From: an uncultured Porphyromonadaceae bacterium
GTDB lineage: Bacteria > Bacteroidota > Bacteroidia > Bacteroidales > Muribaculaceae
Reading direction: 5' to 3'
Assembly (NCBI GenBank): GCA_900540205.1
Contig: UQER01000002.1
Coordinates: forward strand, 1-64,000
Length of the DNA stretch: 64,000 nucleotides
Part shown: one piece after another, positions 1 through 7,819 of the stretch
Position numbering within the stretch: the first letter of the stretch is position 1
Layout: every line of letters starts with the position of its first letter
Made by a program: the position numbers and the translations under genes
The notes under the pieces: model-generated
Database searches by the model: none
What the model was told of the DNA's origin: nothing
The model's input: only the letters and a program-made list of their open reading frames with translations

Positions 1-56
1 AAGGCGTGGCATTCCAGAATAAATACATATCTTCGCGTCAAAGGTGATTGATTGAA

Positions 57-464
57 ATGAATACATTCTCTGCTTTTGATACGGGTGTCATGGTAGCTCT
101 CTTGCTGGGTATTGAGTTTCTTAGGAGTGATATCCAAACAATTCTCTATTGTAAAAGAGACGATCCCGGGATTTTTAAGAGCTGCCTGTATACATTGTTT
201 ATATTGTTGGCAAGTCTTTATTCCATTGTGGCCGGAGCCATGCTTAACCCCGAGCCCGTACCCGTTTATGAATTGATACCCGGTTTTCAAATAGGAGTTT
301 ATGGTTCTTGTTTTTTGTTTATATTTCTTGTTATCGCCGGTCTTTACCGTAAAATATTACCTCTCGTCCTTTTGGGGTACGCTATGGTATATGTAATCGG
401 TGTACTGATACCGTTACTTGGATATGTAGTGTCCATGATGAATTATTTCGCCAGTACAGGATGA
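57..464 (+). CDS. small integral membrane protein of unknown function
   Basis: About 135 residues with roughly four hydrophobic membrane-spanning stretches (near residues 10-25, 45-62, 78-97 and 102-127) and no recognised domain. The ATG at 57 is preferred over the upstream in-frame TTG. It lies beside an integrase and is AT-richer than the chromosomal genes to the right, so it is probably cargo of the same integrated element. I do not recognise the family and assign no function; its existence as a gene rests on the open frame, the hydrophobic pattern and codon composition. Confidence 0.6.
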   Translation: MNTFSAFDTGVMVALLLGIEFLRSDIQTILYCKRDDPGIFKSCLYTLFILLASLYSIVAGAMLNPEPVPVYELIPGFQIGVYGSCFLFIFLVIAGLYRKILPLVLLGYAMVYVIGVLIPLLGYVVSMMNYFASTG

Positions 465-521
465 TTATGAAGACTAAAGATGTTTTCCAGAGAAAATGGA
501 TAACAGACAGTATAACAAAAA

Positions 522-547
522 GAAGGTATCCTTTTTCAGATACCTTC
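522..547 (-). terminator. integrase terminator hairpin
   Basis: Perfect 9-bp stem (GAAGGTATC / GATACCTTC) with an 8-nt loop, 21 bases past the integrase stop. On the minus strand it is followed by a run of five T, as in a rho-independent terminator. Confidence 0.7.
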
Positions 548-568
548 AATGACGGGCCGGTTGTATAT

Positions 569-1846
569 TTACCATTCCAGACGTTCCTTCACATTGTTCA
601 TCGCCTCTTTCAGGCTGCTGTTCATGACCCGAGCATAATGCTGCGTCATACGTGTGGAGGCATGGCCGAGCATGACGGACACGTCCTGCAAGGGTACATT
701 GTTGGCGAGCGTGACGGTGGTTCCGAAAGTGTGCCTGGCAACGTGCGTGGTCAGGTTTTTCTTTATGCCGCAGAAATCGGCGATTTCCTTGAGGTAGCTG
801 TTCATTTTCTGGTTGCACATGACAGGCAGGCAGCATCCTTTCTTTATGCAGACCGGATGTTCCCTGTATTTCTCTAATATGGCCAGTGGAACGGGCAGCA
901 GCGGGATGTTGCTGATGGAAGACGCTTTTCTGCGGTGTTCCAACTTGACCCTTCCCTTCCTTATCCACCAGTCCCCGAGATTGTCCTGTACCAGGTTTTC
1001 ACCACTCAGAGTGGCGACATCGGAGAACGCCAGACCGGTGAAGCACGCGAAGACAAAGACATCCCTGACCAGTTCAAGCCGTGGAATGGTGAATTTCTTT
1101 TTCATTACGGTTTGCAACTCGTCGTAGGTCAGGAATACCGGATCGGTCTCGTCCTGCTCCATCTTGTAACCGTAAAAGGGATTCTTGCGCATCCATTCCT
1201 TTGCCAATGCCATATTGGTAAATTTCTTGAAGCATTTCATATAACGGACTATCGTGTTCCGGCACAGTCCCGCCTCCGTTTTCAGGTAGATGTCAAACGC
1301 ACGGATGAACTCCGGTGTCAGCTCATGGAAAGTGACATCCTCCTTTCCGTAATAAGAGGGGATGAGCAGCTGTAATTTCTTCACCACGTTCTTATACCGG
1401 TTGATTGTGACGGGAGAGTAGTCTATACCCGCCAGTGTTTCCATTTCTTTGATGCCTTCCCTCATGGTGCCGAGCAGTGTACGCATTTCGGTGTCTTTCC
1501 CGAAAACACGTTTAAGAATCAGTTTTGGGGTAATCAGGGCCTGTTCCAATACCAGTTCCTTGTGTTTTTCCAAGGCGCGTGCGTGCAGTTCGGCAATATA
1601 GGCGTTCAGTGCCACTGATGCCCTGTCCCTGCCTTTACTGCATCCTTTGGCGGCGTTCCATAAGTTCAGGGGTACGCTTCTTTGGATACGTACATCGTCA
1701 TAGTCTCCATTGATGGTTATCCGCATCAATACCGGTGCCTCACCGTTTTTCAACAATTTCGTTTTAAGCACGAAAAACAGAATGTTCATTGTTCCTTGTT
1801 TCATCACTTTTGTTTTTTGAGGTGTTACATTCAATTGTTTCGTCAA
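569..1846 (-). CDS. tyrosine-type site-specific integrase (Bacteroides mobile-element family)
   Basis: A 425-residue tyrosine recombinase that would cut and rejoin DNA at an att site. It has an N-terminal Arm-DNA-binding region (about residues 15-65), a SAM-like core-binding domain (about 125-225) and a catalytic domain (about 235-420). Visible catalytic residues are H368 and R371 in HVARHTF, H395 in LGHAS and the nucleophile Y404 in HYARV. The box-I motif reads FTGLAFSD, with Ala where many recombinases have Arg; this substitution is known in CTnDOT-type integrases. The start could also be the Met at residue 15. It is transcribed away from the tRNA-Phe gene about 420 bp away, the usual layout at one end of an integrated element. 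Its G+C is lower than that of the chromosomal genes to the right. Confidence 0.93.
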   Translation of the reverse strand: MTKQLNVTPQKTKVMKQGTMNILFFVLKTKLLKNGEAPVLMRITINGDYDDVRIQRSVPLNLWNAAKGCSKGRDRASVALNAYIAELHARALEKHKELVLEQALITPKLILKRVFGKDTEMRTLLGTMREGIKEMETLAGIDYSPVTINRYKNVVKKLQLLIPSYYGKEDVTFHELTPEFIRAFDIYLKTEAGLCRNTIVRYMKCFKKFTNMALAKEWMRKNPFYGYKMEQDETDPVFLTYDELQTVMKKKFTIPRLELVRDVFVFACFTGLAFSDVATLSGENLVQDNLGDWWIRKGRVKLEHRRKASSISNIPLLPVPLAILEKYREHPVCIKKGCCLPVMCNQKMNSYLKEIADFCGIKKNLTTHVARHTFGTTVTLANNVPLQDVSVMLGHASTRMTQHYARVMNSSLKEAMNNVKERLEW

Positions 1847-2207
1847 AACCGGATGGCATGAGGATATGGAGCGAAATGTTAAATTCGGTGGCTTTTTTGA
1901 GGGACTTGTGGAAAAGCCATAAAAATCCCATTTTTTTCAGGTTCGAATTGCCTTTTGTATCCCGGGTTCGATTCCTTTTTTTTATCCCGATGGGAAATAC
2001 CGAATTTTTAAATTTCTTTCACATTTCTGACTCCATCCGGTCATGTGTGCAAAATTACTTTTTCACACCGGAGATTGAAATTGTCAAACAATTGAAAAAC
2101 AATGAAGTATGGTACATATTTATGGCTTTTTCAAAAGCCTTAAAAAAAGCCACTGAATTGGCGAAATCCAACTTCACAAATATGTAGCGGAATGCGTAGT
2201 GAGGGTA
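1847..2207. other. non-coding end region of the integrated element
   Basis: About 360 bases between the integrase start and the tRNA terminator. It is AT-rich with several poly-T tracts. It holds an imperfect inverted repeat (1881-1898 with 2143-2160), a CCGGATGG / CCATCCGG inverted pair near 1850 and 2033, and a T-arm-like GGGTTCGATTCC on the plus strand near 1963. A 132-codon plus-strand frame crosses it but looks non-coding. Integrase arm sites, the attachment core and the integrase promoter are expected here; I cannot place the exact att core. Confidence 0.5.
1881..2160. repeat. imperfect inverted repeat flanking the element end
   Basis: AAATTCGGTGGCTTTTTT (1881-1898) is nearly the reverse complement of AAAAAAGCCACTGAATTG (2143-2160), with two mismatches in 18. 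The arms are separated by about 245 bases and lie between the integrase and tRNA-Phe, the position expected for recombinase or excisionase arm sites. Confidence 0.5.
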
Positions 2208-2244
2208 AAAAAAGAACCCTTGAACTATCTCTAATTCAAGGGTT
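2208..2244 (-). terminator. tRNA-Phe terminator
   Basis: A 10-bp perfect stem (AACCCTTGAA 2215-2224 with TTCAAGGGTT 2235-2244) and 10-nt loop, followed on the minus strand by a run of T (2207-2213). It starts about 20 bases past the encoded CCA of the tRNA. Confidence 0.8.
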
Positions 2245-2265
2245 TTCTAAAATTGAAAAGCTTTT

Positions 2266-2341
2266 TGGTGGTGCCACCAGGAATCGAACCGGGGACACAA
2301 GGATTTTCAGTCCTTTGCTCTACCAACTGAGCTATGGCACC
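2266..2341 (-). tRNA. tRNA-Phe (GAA anticodon)
   Basis: A full cloverleaf can be read on the minus strand: acceptor GGTGCCA pairing with TGGCACC, D-arm AGCTCAGTTGGTAGAGC, anticodon loop CTGAAAA giving GAA, and T-arm with GGTTCGATTCC. Discriminator A is followed by an encoded CCA. Length 76 nt including CCA. The gene is intact although it borders an integrated element. Confidence 0.97.
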
Positions 2342-2393
2342 ATTTTTGTTTCAAACCGAAACCTATCGAAGATGTTTTCCGGTTTCAGCGTTG

Positions 2394-2425
2394 CAAAGGT
2401 AGGAACTTTTTTCGACATCACCAAA
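2394..2425 (-). promoter_or_regulatory. promoter of tRNA-Phe (Bacteroidota sigma-70 type)
   Basis: On the minus strand, -33 TTTG (2425-2422), 20-bp spacer, -7 TACCTTTG (2401-2394). This matches the Bacteroidota consensus TTTG...TAnnTTTG and places transcription start about 45 nt before the tRNA. Confidence 0.8.
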
Positions 2426-2492
2426 CTTTTCTGCATTTTTCAGCAATTTTCAGCTTTGCAGGCCCGAATGCAGGCGTGGGGAGGCCGCGGAA

Positions 2493-3341
2493 TCAGTATT
2501 CTGAGAAGAGGGTGGGCTTGATGACGATACCGATGCGGAGCTGCTGGTGGTATTCCTTGTAGGCCAGCAAACCTTCACCGTAGCCGCTGTAGAACTGTGC
2601 GAACAGATACTGGTTGCTTTTTGTGGAGAAGCGGTAGGCGGCCTCAAGAATCACGTTGTAGTTGAGATTCCAGCCCTGCCGTTTCACCAGTGTGATGGAT
2701 GTAGCGAATTTGCGGTTGACTGAATGCACCTGCCAGCCGAACTGATAGATGCCGCAATATTTGAGGATATCCTTGTTGTTCACACCGTCGATGATGGGAA
2801 TCCAGTATTTGCCGAACACCACAAACTGCGGGTCGACCATGATGCTGCCTCCGAAACTGATTTTGTTCCACGAGCGCGATTCGTCGCCGTCACGGCCGTT
2901 GCTTTCATGCTCAATCTGCAGCGACAGACTACCCACGAAACGGTTCTTGACAAACAGGGGTTTGTTAAGACCGATACCCGGATTGAAATTGAGGTCGGTC
3001 ATAGGCATGGAGTTCTGCAGCACGTTCCAGAACACTTTCTGTGTGTAATACAGATAGAGATAAGTGCCCCACGGGAGGGTGCTTTTCGTGAGTTTCTGGG
3101 CTATGGAAATCTGGAACTTGATGTTGGTGTTGTCTTTGGTAGGTTTCTTGCCAATAGGGGGGCCGAATATGAAATAGTTATCCTTATAAAGGCCGAAATA
3201 ATAGTGCGTGTCGGCAAATGCCCGGCGCAGCGAGTCGACGTTTATCTTGTCGTCAGGCATCGTAACAATCTGGGCACTTGCAGGCATGGCACACCACAAT
3301 GTTGCCAGCACCAGCAGTATGGCTATCAGTCTTCCTCTCAT
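2493..3341 (-). CDS. pldA: outer-membrane phospholipase A (PldA family)
   Basis: Calcium-dependent outer-membrane phospholipase A that hydrolyses acyl ester bonds of phospholipids in the outer leaflet. The protein has 282 residues. It starts with a signal peptide ending near ASA|Q (residues 21-24), then a beta-barrel-like pattern of alternating residues to a C-terminal aromatic. The family signature is clear: H145-x-S147-N-G, then RSW-N159. H145, S147 and N159 have the same spacing as catalytic His142, Ser144 and Asn156 of Escherichia coli PldA. The ATG at 3341 is chosen because it begins the signal peptide (MRGRLIAILL); an ATG 57 bases upstream lies inside the promoter. It is divergent from the DUF4369 lipoprotein gene. 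Confidence 0.9.
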   Translation of the reverse strand: MRGRLIAILLVLATLWCAMPASAQIVTMPDDKINVDSLRRAFADTHYYFGLYKDNYFIFGPPIGKKPTKDNTNIKFQISIAQKLTKSTLPWGTYLYLYYTQKVFWNVLQNSMPMTDLNFNPGIGLNKPLFVKNRFVGSLSLQIEHESNGRDGDESRSWNKISFGGSIMVDPQFVVFGKYWIPIIDGVNNKDILKYCGIYQFGWQVHSVNRKFATSITLVKRQGWNLNYNVILEAAYRFSTKSNQYLFAQFYSGYGEGLLAYKEYHQQLRIGIVIKPTLFSEY

Positions 3342-3350
3342 AAACAGCTG

Positions 3351-3382
3351 CAAAGTTATGCATAAAGCGGTTGAAACGCAAA
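3351..3382 (-). promoter_or_regulatory. promoter of pldA, very close to the start codon
   Basis: Minus strand: -33 TTTG (3382-3379), 20-bp spacer, -7 TAACTTTG (3358-3351). Only nine bases separate the -7 box from the ATG, so the transcript would have almost no leader. Confidence 0.75.
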
Positions 3383-3546
3383 ATGGGACGGAGATCAAAA
3401 CTTTTACCTATGTTCGGCAAAATTGGCAAAAATAGCCTATAGCCCCGTGACAACAGCTCTATTAGCCTAACCACTGGCAAATACACATTGTTCACTGCAG
3501 GCAGCAACCGAAAAACTGAGGCATACACACCGTTTTGTCTGCTGAT

Positions 3547-3580
3547 TTTCGGCGAAATTTGCGGGAAACCACTATCTTTG
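3547..3580 (+). promoter_or_regulatory. promoter of the DUF4369 lipoprotein gene
   Basis: TTTC (3547-3550), 22-bp spacer, TATCTTTG (3573-3580), about 48 bases before the ATG. The -7 box matches TAnnTTTG; the -33 box has one change. Confidence 0.6.
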
Positions 3581-3628
3581 TCCTTACAGTGCGCTTCCGC
3601 TGTAAAAGTCTTACTTCACCTTACCGCA

Positions 3629-4693
3629 ATGACCAAGATTATCAAGCATATTTTCCATGCTGTATTTGCTATTCTTCTCGCCCTGGCGGGCGTATTCCTC
3701 ACATCGTGCGGCAGCGACGGTTCATTCCGCATAAACGGAGAAATCGAGGGATACGGCACAGGCAACCTGCGCGTGGTCTACATGTACAAAGGCACGTTGC
3801 AGAACGTGACCGCCACAGCCATCGACGGCAAATTCTCGATGTCCGGCCGCGCCACCGAACCGGTGCTGGCACGCCTGTACACCGGCAACGGACTATTCGT
3901 CGGGGCGCTCATCGCCGACGAAGGGGAGACGATCGACGCCCGGTTCAACCTGGCGCAACCATCGGCCGTGAGCTACGACGGCAACAAGGATTCAGAACGT
4001 CTGGCCACGTTCCTCCATGACAATGCCGAAGCTTTGGACAACGGCAACCACACCGCCCTCAATCAGGCCATCGCCGAATATGTGCGCGCCAACGGCGCCC
4101 AGTACACGTCGGGTGCACTGATGGCGGCCTATTTCCACACCCCGGGCCACGAAGCCGAGGCGATGGAACTCATTGCCCTGCTGTCCGATGATGTCAACGC
4201 CGCCACCGCCCTGCGCGGCCTGGCCGACATGCTGCTGCCGCTCACCCATCCAGTAGATTCCACAACAATGTCGCGTTTCCAGGTGTTCATCACAGCCGAT
4301 TCCGCACTGACAGTCGACCCTGCCAAAACCCCGCTGAGTCTGGTAATGATTACCAAAGCCGATACACGCCGCTCCGACTCAGTCACCGCCACTCTCGGGC
4401 GCCTTGCCTCCATAGCAAAAAATGGCAAACTTCAGGTTATCGACATCTCGGCCGACGCCGACACAGCGGCATGGCGCACATCATTGCGCGACATGGAAAA
4501 AGCCGACTCGGCCGGATACAGGAAACAGCGGTTCGTGAAACGCGGATGGGCGCCGGCTCCTTACTCCATCTACGGCCTTGAGGAAGTGCCTGTAGCAGCC
4601 ACCCCTTGGTTTGTGGTGGCCGATTCGGCCGGCCACGTGCTCTATCGGGGCGCCGCCCTCTCGAAGGCTGCCGACGCCGCAACACTCAAATAA
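3629..4693 (+). CDS. DUF4369 / degenerate thioredoxin-fold lipoprotein
   Basis: A 354-residue exported lipoprotein: signal segment followed by the lipobox FLTSC (Cys near residue 25), then an N-terminal beta-rich domain (about 30-125) like the DUF4369 domain found in front of TlpA-type thioredoxins in Bacteroidota, and a C-terminal thioredoxin-like fold (about 260-350, with TPWFVVADSAGHVLYRG). No CxxC redox motif is visible, so a disulfide reductase role is unlikely; ligand binding or a structural role is more plausible (inference). The ATG at 3629 is chosen because it opens the signal peptide and lies just downstream of the promoter; the longer frame back to 3488 has no signal sequence. comM follows in the same direction. 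Confidence 0.75.
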   Translation: MTKIIKHIFHAVFAILLALAGVFLTSCGSDGSFRINGEIEGYGTGNLRVVYMYKGTLQNVTATAIDGKFSMSGRATEPVLARLYTGNGLFVGALIADEGETIDARFNLAQPSAVSYDGNKDSERLATFLHDNAEALDNGNHTALNQAIAEYVRANGAQYTSGALMAAYFHTPGHEAEAMELIALLSDDVNAATALRGLADMLLPLTHPVDSTTMSRFQVFITADSALTVDPAKTPLSLVMITKADTRRSDSVTATLGRLASIAKNGKLQVIDISADADTAAWRTSLRDMEKADSAGYRKQRFVKRGWAPAPYSIYGLEEVPVAATPWFVVADSAGHVLYRGAALSKAADAATLK

Positions 4694-4729
4694 GCCATCA
4701 TTTTACTACCATTTAAAACACCCACCGCC

Positions 4730-6298
4730 ATGCTCGTAAAAGCCATCGGCGCCGCCCTGCAGGGTATCGACGCCATCCCCGTAACCATCGAAGTGCTCAC
4801 CGAGCCCGGCATCCAGTTCGTAATGGTAGGGCTCCCCGACACGGCCGTCAAGGAAAGTGCCGAACGCGTGGCATCCGCCATCCAGCAGGCCGGCTTCGAG
4901 TTTCCCAGACGGAAAGTAGTGGTGAACATGGCTCCCGGCGATGTGCGCAAGGAGGGTGCGGCCTACGACCTCCCCATCGCTCTGGGCATTCTGGCCGCCT
5001 CCGAGCAGATAAACGCCACGCTACTGTCGGATTTCCTCATAATGGGAGAACTGAGCCTCGACGGCACCCTGCTCCCCGTCAAAGGCGTTCTCCCGATGGC
5101 CATAATGGCCCGGGGAAAGAAATTGCGCGGCATGATTGTGCCGCGCGCAAACGCCACTGAGGCCGCCGTGGTCAACAACCTCGAGGTCTACGGAATGAAC
5201 AATCTGGCCGAAGTGATTGACTTCCTGCAAGGCAACGCCACCTTCACCCCTACCGAGGTGAACACCCGCGAGGAATTCAGCCGCGCATACCAGACGTTCG
5301 ATTGCGATTTTTCCGATGTCAAGGGACAGGAGACCGTAAAACGCGCCTTCGAAGTGGCCTGCGCCGGAGGGCACAACATCCTGCTCGTAGGCCCTCCCGG
5401 ATCAGGCAAATCCATGATGGCCAAACGCCTCCCCTCCATCCTGCCGCCACTGACACTGGCCGAAGCCCTTGAAACCACCAAAATCCATTCGGTGGCCGGA
5501 CGCCTCAAAGGCGGCTCCATGCTCATGACCACACGCCCGTTCCGCTCACCACATCACACCATCTCACCCGTGGCGCTCGTGGGCGGAGGCACCAATCCAG
5601 TGCCGGGCGAAATATCCCTCGCCCACAACGGAGTGCTGTTTCTCGACGAGTTCCCGGAATTTTCCCGATCTGTGCTCGAAGTGCTTCGGCAACCGCTGGA
5701 GGACCGCCACATAAACATCTCGCGTGCCAAATATGCCATCGACTATCCCGCCGGATTCATGCTTGTGGCCTCGATGAACCCATGCCCGTGCGGCTTCTAC
5801 AACCATCCTACCAAGGAATGCACCTGCACACAGACCCAAGTGCAACGCTATGCCGGACGCATCTCCGGACCCCTGCTCGACCGCATTGACCTACAGGTTG
5901 AAATCCTGCCCGTGCCGTTTGCCGAACTACAGGCCATGCAACCGGGCGAGACCTCGGCCGACATACGCCGGCGCGTGGTCCGTGCACGGAAAATACAGGC
6001 CGAACGCTTTGCCTCCGAGCCCGACACCCATTGCAACGCACAGATGAACACCCGTCAGCTCAACCGCTGGGCCACACCCACTCCCGAAGCGATGAAAATA
6101 CTGGAACAAGCCATGCTCCGGTTCGACATGAGCGCACGCGCCTACAGCCGCATCCTCAAAGTGGCACGCACCATAGCCGACCTTGACGAGACCGCCAATC
6201 CCCAGGCCGATCCCGCCTTTCCCATCTCACCCCTCCACATGCACGAAGCCGTCAGCTACCGCAACCTCGACCGCGCCACCTGGGGCCTCAAAGGCTGA
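4730..6298 (+). CDS. comM: YifB/ComM family AAA+ ATPase
   Basis: Magnesium-chelatase-like AAA+ protein of 522 residues, full length for the family. ComM acts as a hexameric helicase promoting branch migration when incoming DNA is integrated during natural transformation. The N-terminal ChlI-type Lon-protease-like domain (about 1-165) is followed by the AAA+ core with Walker A GPPGSGKS (about 221-228), Walker B GVLFLDEF (about 305-312), a Cys cluster (NPCPCGFYNH...CTCT) and a C-terminal helical domain. The start ATG gives the usual MLVKAIGAAL N-terminus. Thirty-six bases separate it from the preceding lipoprotein gene, so the two may be co-transcribed. In Bacteroidota lacking known competence its role is uncertain. 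Confidence 0.93.
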   Translation: MLVKAIGAALQGIDAIPVTIEVLTEPGIQFVMVGLPDTAVKESAERVASAIQQAGFEFPRRKVVVNMAPGDVRKEGAAYDLPIALGILAASEQINATLLSDFLIMGELSLDGTLLPVKGVLPMAIMARGKKLRGMIVPRANATEAAVVNNLEVYGMNNLAEVIDFLQGNATFTPTEVNTREEFSRAYQTFDCDFSDVKGQETVKRAFEVACAGGHNILLVGPPGSGKSMMAKRLPSILPPLTLAEALETTKIHSVAGRLKGGSMLMTTRPFRSPHHTISPVALVGGGTNPVPGEISLAHNGVLFLDEFPEFSRSVLEVLRQPLEDRHINISRAKYAIDYPAGFMLVASMNPCPCGFYNHPTKECTCTQTQVQRYAGRISGPLLDRIDLQVEILPVPFAELQAMQPGETSADIRRRVVRARKIQAERFASEPDTHCNAQMNTRQLNRWATPTPEAMKILEQAMLRFDMSARAYSRILKVARTIADLDETANPQADPAFPISPLHMHEAVSYRNLDRATWGLKG

Positions 6299-6532
6299 CA
6301 GCCGGAGGAACCTCATGCTCCGATGGCGGCCTTTGATGACACGCCTTTAGCCGACGGCAAGCCGCCTGCACCATGCACAAAAGCTTTGCACCCTCAACAC
6401 TCCTTCATCCCTGCCTCCCTCTCAGCCCCCAGCGGCCGCCAATTCCCCTGCCCCCTCTCAGCTCCCCCTCTCGTGTTTTAATTTGTTTTCGTGCCAACGG
6501 CTTGCCGTTGTAAAGTCATAATTTCACGCACA
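6299..6532. other. intergenic region with pyrimidine-rich tract
   Basis: About 230 bases between comM and the RAYT-like gene. It holds two REP-like sequences (separate entry) and a C/T-rich stretch (about 6410-6475) with repeated CCCTCTCAG units. No open frame, tRNA or clear promoter is seen. Confidence 0.5.
6351..6510. repeat. pair of inverted REP-like sequences
   Basis: ACGGCAAGCCG (6354-6364) is the exact reverse complement of CGGCTTGCCGT (6498-6508). The second copy lies in a perfect 6-bp stem with CTTG loop (CAACGG / CCGTTG, 6495-6510). Both lie just upstream of a REP-associated transposase-like gene, the usual location of its cognate palindromes. Confidence 0.55.
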
Positions 6533-7426
6533 ATGCCACGCTCCTATACCCACGATTACCATTCACGGTGCATTTATCACATCACCTTGAAGAAAGCACC
6601 GGGCGCCCTCCGTTTCGGCGAGCTATGCGGCGAGCTTCCAAATGCCGGCATTGCACGTAGCCAATTAGGCTCGATAATTGAGAAACATCTCAGACAGCTT
6701 TCTCTTATTGATCCGGCCATCCGCCTCCTCCAGTATTGCATAATGCCCGACCATGTGCATCTTCTCGTATTCATTACCACACCCACCTCCCTGCATCTGG
6801 GCAATTACATCGGAAAACTGAAGGTCCTGATTTATCAGGATTACCGCTCATTAACCGGAACAGGCCAGACAATCTTTGACAACGATTTCTATGACTGCAT
6901 TCTCCACCCCGGACGCTCCCTCGACACAATCTACAGATATATCCGCGACAACCCGCGGCGACTGGCCATAAGGAGAGCGCACCCCGATTATTTCAGGAGA
7001 ATGAATGCACTAAGTATTGGCGGCAACACTTACCGTGCCTACGGGAATGTCCAGTTGCTTGAACATCCCTTTAAGGAGCAAGTTATCGTGCACCGCGCAG
7101 ACTCGCCGGTTGTGCGGAAACAGAATCGGGATTTATGGCTGTACACGGCCGCTAATGGCGGCATACTGGTGTCTCCGTTCATATCACCGGCCGAAAAGGA
7201 GATCAGAGCGGCTGCCGAAGCGGCAGGAGGGCGCATTATTCTTATCACCAGTGAGCCTATGGGCGAACGTTATAAACCCTCAGGACACGATTTTGATATG
7301 TGCGAGGCAGGCCGGATGCTGATAATCTCTGCCGGCATCAGCGGCGAACTATCACGCCAAAGCTGCATGGCCATGAACGTCATGGCCAGGACGCTTGCCG
7401 GAATAACATACAATTGTCACCTATAA
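6533..7426 (+). CDS. REP-associated tyrosine transposase-like protein with extra C-terminal domain
   Basis: 297 residues. The N-terminal half (1-150) is a Y1/IS200-type HUH nuclease domain: histidines H74 and H76 in MPDHVHLLV form the metal-binding HUH pair, and tyrosines Y101/Y104 (LIYQDYRS) are nucleophile candidates. These proteins (RAYTs) bind and nick palindromic REP sequences, and REP-like hairpins lie directly upstream. The C-terminal half (about 165-297) is not part of the usual nuclease; it has a Rossmann-like pattern (GGILVSPFISPAEKEIRAAA, then GGRIILITS) that recalls DprA/LOG-type folds, but I cannot name it with confidence. The ATG at 6533 is preferred; the GTG at 6491 would start inside the REP hairpin region. 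No terminal repeats of a transposon are seen, so it is probably a domesticated, immobile gene. Confidence 0.8.
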   Translation: MPRSYTHDYHSRCIYHITLKKAPGALRFGELCGELPNAGIARSQLGSIIEKHLRQLSLIDPAIRLLQYCIMPDHVHLLVFITTPTSLHLGNYIGKLKVLIYQDYRSLTGTGQTIFDNDFYDCILHPGRSLDTIYRYIRDNPRRLAIRRAHPDYFRRMNALSIGGNTYRAYGNVQLLEHPFKEQVIVHRADSPVVRKQNRDLWLYTAANGGILVSPFISPAEKEIRAAAEAAGGRIILITSEPMGERYKPSGHDFDMCEAGRMLIISAGISGELSRQSCMAMNVMARTLAGITYNCHL

Positions 7427-7459
7427 AATTACATTAGCACTAACCTATAAAAAACAAAG

Positions 7460-7804
7460 ATGCAAATGTCAATAAACAATCTTGACTGGGCGGAGGCGAT
7501 GAACTGCGCCGTAACCGTATGCGACGCCGAAGGCACAATCCTCTACATGAACAGCAAATCACGCGAAACTTTCGCCAGCCACGGCGACCTGATAGGCAAA
7601 AACCTTTTTGAATGCCACTCAGAGCCTTCCCAGGCAAAGATAAGGCATATGCTTGCCACTGGCGAAAGCAACGCCTACACAATCGAGAAAAACGGCCTTC
7701 ATAAGGTCATTTACCAGACCCCTTGGCGGAAGGACGGCAAAATTGCCGGCATGGTGGAAATCTCCATGATTGTTCCCCCCGAAATGCCCCACTACATCCG
7801 CTGA
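7460..7804 (+). CDS. single-domain PAS protein
   Basis: 114 residues forming one PAS fold with almost nothing else: an N-terminal CDAEGTILYMN segment, a helical FxSHGDLIGKNLFECH segment and a closing beta-sheet (HKVIYQTPWRKDGKIAGMVEIS). It has no kinase, cyclase or DNA-binding domain, so it must sense or bind a small ligand and act through a partner, or work as a ligand-binding enzyme-like domain. Related solo PAS proteins in anaerobes are uncharacterised. It follows the RAYT-like gene by 33 bases and converges on the HAD gene. Confidence 0.75.
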   Translation: MQMSINNLDWAEAMNCAVTVCDAEGTILYMNSKSRETFASHGDLIGKNLFECHSEPSQAKIRHMLATGESNAYTIEKNGLHKVIYQTPWRKDGKIAGMVEISMIVPPEMPHYIR

Positions 7805-7819
7805 TTATTCCGGCCTACG

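Noticed and set aside
1..51. Possible 3' end of an upstream gene
   Set aside because: Two reading frames are open to the first stops (45-47 and 49-51), so 16 codons give no way to choose; the real gene, if any, lies outside the window.
461..877. 138-codon plus-strand frame
   Set aside because: Lies antisense to the integrase over most of its length and would run through its terminator.
1955..1985. Second tRNA suggested by CCCGGGTTCGATTCC
   Set aside because: Only a T-arm-like string; no acceptor stem, D-arm or anticodon arm can be drawn around it.
1789..2187. 132-codon plus-strand frame between integrase and tRNA-Phe
   Set aside because: Overlaps the integrase start and probable promoter and arm sites, is very Phe/Lys-rich from poly-T tracts and shows no domain.
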